Assembly (NCBI RefSeq): GCF_029407905.1 | Contig: NC_073633.1 | Location: 27,790,501 to 27,854,500, forward strand | DNA: 64,000 nt | Direction of reading: 5' to 3' | Source of the DNA: Bubalus kerabau | Lineage: Eukaryota > Chordata > Mammalia > Artiodactyla > Bovidae | In this document: positions 58,007 through 64,000 of the stretch, piece by piece | Layout of the letters: the number at the start of each line of letters is the position of its first letter | Position numbering within the stretch: position 1 is the stretch's first letter | Made by a program: the position numbers and the translations under genes | Notes under the pieces: model-generated | What the model saw: the letters and a program-made list of their open reading frames with translations, nothing else | Databases searched by the model: none | Told to the model about the DNA's origin: nothing

Positions 58007-58611
58007 ATTAGAATCTTGAGTTGAAGTTATCGTGCAGGTAAGACTGGCTCAGCAGATCACCTAGATTCTCTTAAACTCTTGTGCATTTTCAGGAATCCCT
58101 AGGCTCCAGCATTCATTCTGGAAATTTACAGGGTTTTCTACAATGTGGAAACCAAAATCAGACACAATTCCTAACTTAAATTGCTTTCAGTTGATTGAGA
58201 AGCAGCTGAGAAAAAAAAAAATATATATATGTATATCCTATGCCCTGTCTGTACTCCTACTAGCCTGGACCACAATATGTGAAATGAGGCATCAGACCAA
58301 AAGCAGAGAACTGATGCAGTTACCACCAGGGAAATAAAACCTGCTAGAATACTTTATTTCCCCACCATGAAGATTTATTTTTGTTCCTTCATCTCCCTCT
58401 CCATTTCTGTGGCCTCTTTATTAAGATGTGAGCCCCCAGTGCTCAGGTGGCCAGCACCCAGTGTGCAGGACTCCAGGATGTCAGGGAGGAAGGCAGTGCT
58501 TACCTTCAGGTGGGTGTCCAGATTCACCCTAAGTGATGATGGTGAGTACATCTGACAAGACCATAAAACTACTATAACTATTAAACTTTGCATTTAAATA
58601 GTTGGGCCAAT

Positions 58612-58818
58612 AAATTTGGCTTCCCAGGTGCTAAGTGATAAAGAATCTGCCTGCCAATTGAGGAGATGAGGGTTCAATCCTTGGGACAGAAAGATCCCCT
58701 GGAGAAGGGAATAACAACCTACTCCAGTATTCTTGCCTGGAAAACTCCATGGGCAGAAGAGCCTGTTGGGCTACAGTCCACGGGGTCGCAAAGAGTCAGA
58801 CACCACTTAGCAACTCAC
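58612..58818 (+). repeat. Bov-tA SINE, unit B
   Basis: Counterpart of the SINE at 53108-53322. Confidence 0.9.
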
Positions 58819-59235
58819 GCATGCCTATAAATTATGAAATGACAATGATTCAGTATCCTGGCCACATCTCACAGACTGCCCAGCAGTAAAACAGACATCT
58901 CTTCCCACCTGCTGTGTCCACCACTGTCCTTCCAGAAAGTCTGCTCCTAGAAGCTGCAGACAAGAATTCAGCCTGCAGAGATGCAGAGGGGACTCTCTGT
59001 GCAATGGGCATGATTGTATCAGAGACACGGAGCACTGACCCAAGTGGCTCCACATCCTGCTCATGAGCAGAGGAGTGGGAAGATGTTCCTGCTTCGGGAG
59101 GGGGTGATACTTTCTCCTAGTTTCTTGAACAGATGAAAAAGCTCACTCTGCTGCCAAGATAGCTTATTGTAAGAGTACATAAACACTTTTCCCTGTGTCT
59201 GAAATATGACTGATTGATGAATTAATTTCCCCTGT

Positions 59236-60670
59236 TTTTGTTGCTGTTCAGTCCCTAGGTCATGTCTGACTCTTTACAACCCCATGAACTGCTGCACGCC
59301 AGGAGCTTTATTCTCTCTTTCCTTGACTTTTCCATCCCTTCTGGTTGCTCCCGAAATGCTGCTGCCTAACTAAGTTCCAAAAGGAGAGCTTCCTGACAAG
59401 ATATTCCTTCTGAAGGGCCCTGTGGGTCAGAGCAGCTCACTGTCTAAATATTGAAGGTGTTGTGTGTCCTTTCCTGTCATTTACTATCTCCCAGAGTTTG
59501 CTAAACTCATGTCCATTGAGTCAGTGATGCCATCCAACCATCTCATCCTCTGTCACCTCCTTATCTTCTTGCCCTCAATCTTTCCCAGCATCAGGGTCTT
59601 CTCCAGTGAATCGGTTCTTCACATCAGGTGGCCAAAATACTGGAACTTCAGCTTCAACATAAGTCCTTTCAAAGAATATTTAGGGTTGATATCCTTTAGG
59701 ATTGACTTCTTTGATCTCCTTGCAATCCAAGAGACTCTCAAGAGCTAGAAAGCTAGAAAGCATCAATTCTTTGGCACTCAGCCTTCTTTATGATTCAACT
59801 CTCACATCCATACATGATTACTGGGAAAACCATGCCTCTGACTATATGGACCTTTGTGGGTAAAGTAATGTCTCTGCTTTTTAATATGCTAAGTTGGTCA
59901 TAGCTTTTCTTCCAAGGAGCAAGCATCTTTTAATTTCATGGCTGCAGTCACCATTTGCAGTGATTTTGAAGCCCAAGAAAATTAAATCTGTCACTGTTTC
60001 CACATTTTCCCCATCTATTTTCCATAAAGGAAGGGACCAGATGTCGTAATCTAGATTTTTTAATGTTAAGTTTTAATCCAGCTTTTTCACTCTCCTCTTT
60101 CATCTGCCTCATGAGGTTCTTTAGTTTCTTTTCACTTTCTGCCATCAGAGTGGAATCATCCACATACCACTGAGGCTGTTGATATTTCTCCTGGCAATCT
60201 TGATTCCAGCTTATGAGTCATCCAGCCCTGCATTTCACATGATGTACTCCACGTATAAGTTAAATAATCAGGGTGACAATATATAGCCTTGACGTACTCC
60301 TTTCCCAATTTTGAACCAGTCCATTGTTCCATGCGCAGTACTAATTGTTGCTTCTTGTCCTGCATACAGGTTTCTTGGGTATTCCCATCTCTTTAAAAAT
60401 TTTCCACAGTTTGTTGTGATCCACAGTCAAAGGCTTTAGCATAGTCAATGAAGTAGAAGTATATATTTTTTTAATTCCCTTGCTTTTTCTGTGATCCAGC
60501 AGATATTGGATCTGCTCTGATTCCTCTGTCTTATCTAAACTCGACTTGCACATCTGAAGTTCTTGATTCATGTACTGCTGAGGCATAGCTTGAAGGATTT
60601 TGAGCATAATCTTGTTAGCATGTGAAATGAGTGCACTTGTATGGTAATTTGAACATTCTTTGGCATTCAT
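59236..60670 (-). repeat. BovB LINE fragment, unit B
   Basis: Counterpart of 53737-54965, with the same left end (GTTCAGTCCCTAGGTCATGT). A decayed active-site region is read as MDDSTLMAESE. It carries a foreign inverted insert at 59302-59467. Confidence 0.93.
59302..59467 (-). repeat. Inverted copy of unit start DNA inside BovB, unit B
   Basis: The minus strand of this stretch reads as a diverged copy of 55026-55192 and 60732-60898. Shared landmarks are GGGCCCT, AACCAGAAGGGATGGAAAAG and TCAAGGAAAGAGAGAATAAA. The equivalent place in unit A (after about 53800) has no such insert and BovB runs on. Confidence 0.9.
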
Positions 60671-61331
60671 TTCCATGAGATGAGGTTATTAGCAAAGAGA
60701 ATATCCTGTACCCAGTTTGAATACAAACAATACACACAACACCTGTGATATTTACAGAGTGGGCTGCTCTGATCCACAGGGCCCTTGACAGAAGGAATAT
60801 CTTCTCAGAAACTCTCCTCCTGGAACTTACTTAGGCAGCAGGATTTCTGGAGCAACCAGAAGGGATGGAAAAGTCAAGGAAAGAGAGAATAAAGCTCCAG
60901 TCCCTGAAGATGGAGTGTCTGCAGGTGAAACTCAGCAGGATACACAATCTTGGCTTGAATTTCAAAGACCAGAGACTAGCTTCCAGATCACACAGTCATC
61001 CATCAACAATGTACCCTGAAATTTTCCTTAACACATTGTGAAGTATTTCAGCATATATACTTTGAATTGTCATTGAGGAGTTAATGTCACTTTAAGGGAT
61101 TCTATGCCATCTGGGGGGATGTGGATGGGCTGAAAACAGGCATTTCTGGAGAAAAGCGCTTAGGTTCCTCTTTACACTGTCCTACCCCAGATTCCTCTGC
61201 AAGGCAATTCAAGAATTTCAAGGTCCTTGGCTCTGAGTATCAGAGCTGGAAGTGCTTTCACACTACCTCTGGAGAGAGAAACAACACCTTTTTTCAGGGC
61301 TGCCCACAGCCAGAGCCCCATCTGCACTCTG

Positions 61332-61370
61332 GGTTTGTGCTCAGCTCCCCCGCAGCCCTCTCTCACTGTG
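61332..61370 (-). other. RSS with 23-bp spacer of TRAV18 copy C
   Basis: Heptamer CACAGTG (61364-61370), 23-bp spacer, nonamer GCACAAACC (61332-61340). Confidence 0.95.
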
Positions 61371-61843
61371 TCACTCAGAGCACAGTAGTACACAGCCGAG
61401 TCTGATGCTTGCACTGCCCGTTTCTGCAGGTGGAAGGAGCTGTCACGCTTAACAAGAGTGGCCTGAAAACCTTCATGCTCTACCTTCTTGTCTGCTGTTA
61501 AGCTCATCAGGAGGAGTTGAGGAGCTTTGTTGAGACGCTGGACGTACCAGAAAAGATAGGAAGTTGAATATCTGGTCTGGTAATTGCAGTTCAGGGTCAT
61601 GAGAGCCCCCTCTGAGACAGTCACTGGGCCTTCTGTCTGGTTCACTGAGTCACCATTGGTCCCTCCTACAAGAAAATCACTTTGTTATCGTAGAAATGTA
61701 CAGGAAAAGAGTTTTCAGTCAAAGAAGAAATGTAAAACTTACCTATAGTTACAAGAAGGTGAAAAATCATTAACATTTGGAATAAAATATTACTTACTGA
61801 ATATTAAAATGATCAGAAGAACTGTGTGAGTGGCAGAATGCAT
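61371..61843 (-). CDS. TRAV18: T-cell receptor alpha variable gene, TRAV18-like copy C
   Basis: Leader exon 61798-61843 encodes MHSATHTVLLIILIF plus one base before GTAAGT. The intron is 132 bp, and the V exon 61371-61665 starts after TTGTAG. Mature GDSVNQTEGPVTVSEGALMT, Cys in LNCNYQ, CDR1 TRYSTSY, FWYVQRLNKAPQLLLMSLTA, GFQATLVKRDSSFHLQKRAV, AVYYCALSD. No stops; predicted functional. It is closest to copy B, with replacements clustered in CDR1 and FR3 (LVKRD for LDRSD). Together the three genes give a small TRAV18 subgroup where human has a single gene. Confidence 0.94.
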
Positions 61844-62019
61844 GTTCGCAAAAGAAAACGATGCTTGTGCCCTGGAACACACCAGTCAAACAAATCTAGT
61901 CTCCATCTGAATGTTACAGAAGCTCCTCGCTCAGAAACTGAGAGCCCCTTTCTGTACTGCAGCAATATTCTGTCTTGTGGCTTCAAAGCAGGCAAGTGAA
62001 ACCAGCTCCTGAATACAAT

Positions 62020-62085
62020 GAGGAACCGCATCTGAAGGAAGCCCCGCCGTCTGGTGGTGATCGTGAAAATTGCACCACAGTGGAG
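62020..62085 (-). promoter_or_regulatory. Conserved upstream block, TRAV18 C
   Basis: AACCGCA near 62023 and ACCACAG at 62074-62080, 231 bp upstream of the ATG, as in copy B. Confidence 0.4.
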
Positions 62086-62497
62086 TGTGACCTATTCCTC
62101 CTAATTATAGCTTGTGGGGTACATACAGGAGAATGGGACAGGACCGTAAGAAGAGAATCCTAAACGTAAGCATTCTTAGGGAAATATTCTATTATTCCTT
62201 CCATAACTTTTTGCATGGTACAGGTATCTCTAGCTTCGCAAGAAATCCCAGTTACAATTTCTAGATGGAATAGTCAGAGTTTTCTTCCTTGCATGTGCCT
62301 CCAGGATTCCCATGGGTCAGAGAAAGACCCCTCTGTATGGAAAGTGTTTCCTCCTCAACCCAAGTCATTTCTCTGAAGTAGTTATATTCATGTTGACTCT
62401 GTCAACATGCCGTGGAGAAAATTTTATCTAAGGCAGGTGTCAAATGATTTGTTGTTAAATGATGTTATTATCCTGATTTATCATGGAAAGACTTATT

Positions 62498-62620
62498 GCT
62501 GCTAAGTCACTTCAGTCGTGTCCGACTCTTTGCGACCCTATGGACTGTAGCCTGCCAGGCTCACCTGTCCATGGGATTCTCCATGCAAGATACTGGAGTG
62601 GGTTGCCATTTCCTTGTCCA
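62498..62620 (-). mobile_element. Bov-tA-type SINE, unit C only, 13-bp target duplication
   Basis: Flanked by GGAAAGACTTATT at 62485-62497 and 62621-62633. The sequence continues on both sides as in unit B, which lacks the SINE. A perfect duplication indicates a comparatively young insertion. Confidence 0.96.
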
Positions 62621-62639
62621 GGAAAGACTTATTAGTAAA

Positions 62640-63585
62640 ACACAATAAAAGTAAAATATGTGACTTCTTTTTCACTGATAACGGTAGAGTTGATCTTTCA
62701 ATTGGAAAACTATTTTTGGACCTTGAACATCAGGTAGCACAGAGATAAGGAATACAGATGAGATTAGCACTGACATTGACCAGTTTACTTCATGGAGGCA
62801 GCTTCCAGGCACCAGTGCACGGGGGATTTACCAAAACTAGTGCAGCTGTCTCATTGTGGGATTGAGACAGGATAGCAGAACGGAGCTCCTGAAATACTTA
62901 AAAATGGTGGACCTCTGTACCTGAGAGGAGGAATGTTGACAAAAAAGAGAGAGAGAGATAAGAGCAAGGCAGGGGTTGTGGGGGGAGAGTGGGGTGGTGG
63001 AGTTTGATCATCCTTGGATGACGGCAACCTTACCCCTTTAGCCTCATGAGGGACAGGTGAACTTAATTAGGGACCTTGGTTCTTGAAACACAATCACTAT
63101 TGTTTCGCTTCTTGTCACATAGTTGTTTTAACTCAACTAAGCATTATTTTTAGAATGTCAAGTTTAGATGCTTAATATGTTAGCCTGGCACTCTTCATTC
63201 CAGAGGCATGTGTATGTGGTGTTCATCTGTCTTCTGTTTGTTTGTTTTATTAAGGATTCAGGAATCTCTTTGGAAAGAACTGTTTGCTCAGTGTCTGTCA
63301 GCCCATTTGTCTGGTTTCCTGTACAATTATAGGCTAGAGAAGTGAACCCAGAAGAAGATTTAATTCAGTCATTTCATAGCTTGTTTTCTCAAGGGTTGGG
63401 CTTGCCTTATGCAAAGTAAGACTGTATTATGGTGAGAAGTCAAAACATTGTTCTTTGCTGACATACACCATTCTAAGGCGTGGCAACGCTGCGGCTGCAG
63501 GCAGCTGGGAGGTGGCCTGACACGGGCTCTCAGTCAGTGCTGTCAACCCAGGAACAATGCTGTGACTCTTAGTTGAATTAAGTCC
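62640..63585. other. Non-coding part of unit C
   Basis: Shared flank with A and B. No gene found. Confidence 0.5.
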
Positions 63586-63586
63586 G

Positions 63587-63830
63587 ATTTGTTTATTTTT
63601 GTTTTTATTTCCAATACTCTAGGAGGTGGGTCAAAGAGGATCGTGCTGCGATGTATGTCAAAGAGTGTACTGCCTGTGTTTTCCTCTAAGAGTTCTATGA
63701 ATTCTGGCCTTCATTTAAGTCATTAATCCATTTTGAGTTTATTTTGTATTTGGTGTTGGGAAGGGTTCTAGTGTCCTCCTTTTACCTGTAGATTTCCAAT
63801 GATCTTCCAATTAAAAATAAATGTTTCTAA
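63587..63830 (-). repeat. L1 ORF2 fragment, unit C only
   Basis: Reverse L1 ORF2 C-terminal text (GGTGGGTCAAAGAGGATCGT; AAGAGTGTACTGCCTGTGTT). Units A and B run through this point without it. Confidence 0.8.
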
Positions 63831-63954
63831 ATGGCAATGACCAAGTGAGTTGAACACAAGAGCAATCTTCTTCAAATGATACCTGCTAATGGACATAGAA
63901 TTTATCAACAGTCAAAATGACCTGTTTTTCTAAAATTAGGGTATTTTTTTAATG

Positions 63955-64000
63955 CATGGCTGTTTGCTGAGTTGTTATGTTTTGTTTTTGTTTTTGTCTG
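63955..64000 (-). repeat. CHR SINE start, unit C
   Basis: TTTGCTGAGTTGTTATG and following T-rich text match the edge of the CHR SINE in units A and B, which should continue beyond the window. Confidence 0.55.

Larger units (their letters stand above)
55000..60705. repeat. Tandem unit B (TRAV18-bearing)
   Basis: Starts with GAATATCCTGTACCCAGTTT near 54994, which recurs near 60699 at the start of unit C. Heptamer to heptamer distance to C is 5,696 bp. B and C look more alike than either does to A. Confidence 0.9.
60706..64000. repeat. Tandem unit C (TRAV18-bearing), cut by the window end
   Basis: Third copy, following B directly. Contains one V gene, the shared upstream flank and two copy-specific insertions. 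The rest lies beyond the window. Confidence 0.9.

Noticed and set aside
48462..61843. First read of the three similar V genes as TRAV9
   Set aside because: TRAV9 shares GDSVTQ-EGPVT, but the leader end (FRRTxGDSV), NQTEGPVT, the YVQ-LNK segment and YYCAL fit TRAV18 better, and the place upstream of TRAV19 agrees.
1..64000. CRISPR array, phage, operon or prokaryotic system
   Set aside because: Repeats are SINE, LINE, LTR and microsatellites; introns, RSSs and V genes show a mammalian genome.

Overview
The window is part of a ruminant (bovid) T-cell receptor alpha/delta V-gene cluster read on the minus strand. The dispersed repeats point to a bovid: many BovB (RTE) LINE fragments, Bov-tA/BOVA2 SINEs derived from them, bovine-type L1 3' ends and CHR-type SINEs. 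Cattle, sheep and goat cannot be separated from sequence alone.

In transcription order (high to low coordinate) the V genes are: three tandem TRAV18-like genes (about 61.6, 55.8 and 48.6 kb), a TRAV19-like gene (46.5 kb), a TRAV20-like gene (38.2 kb), a TRAV21-like gene (26.8 kb), a TRAV8-family gene (11.6 kb), a TRAV23/DV6-like pseudogene (4.7 kb), and at the window edge the start of a TRDV1-like leader exon (1-48). This matches the human order TRAV18-19-20-21-22-23/DV6-TRDV1, except that a TRAV8-family gene sits where TRAV22 is expected and TRAV18 is triplicated. Seven genes have an intact leader exon, GT/AG splice sites, an open V exon with the conserved Cys, Trp and Cys, and a 23-spacer recombination signal (RSS) on the 3' side.

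Between TRAV21 and the TRAV8-family gene (13,060-21,975) lies a class II, betaretrovirus-like endogenous retrovirus on the minus strand. It has two LTRs, a Lys3-type primer-binding site, a polypurine tract and decayed gag, dut/pro, pol and env. A 1.29-kb solo LTR of another family sits inside its protease region with a perfect 6-bp target duplication. A related solo LTR lies in the opposite orientation at 30,001-31,250.

From about 48.2 kb to the right edge the DNA is a tandem array of units A, B and C, each with one TRAV18-like gene. Units B and C are about 5.7 kb apart and A to B about 7.2 kb. Copy-specific insertions allow a relative history: A-only SINEs, a B-only inverted 166-bp fragment, and a C-only SINE and L1 piece. 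The rest is mostly old L1, BovB and SINE sequence. No CRISPR, operon, RNA gene or unknown multi-gene system was seen. The points of interest are immune-locus evolution and nested retroelements.
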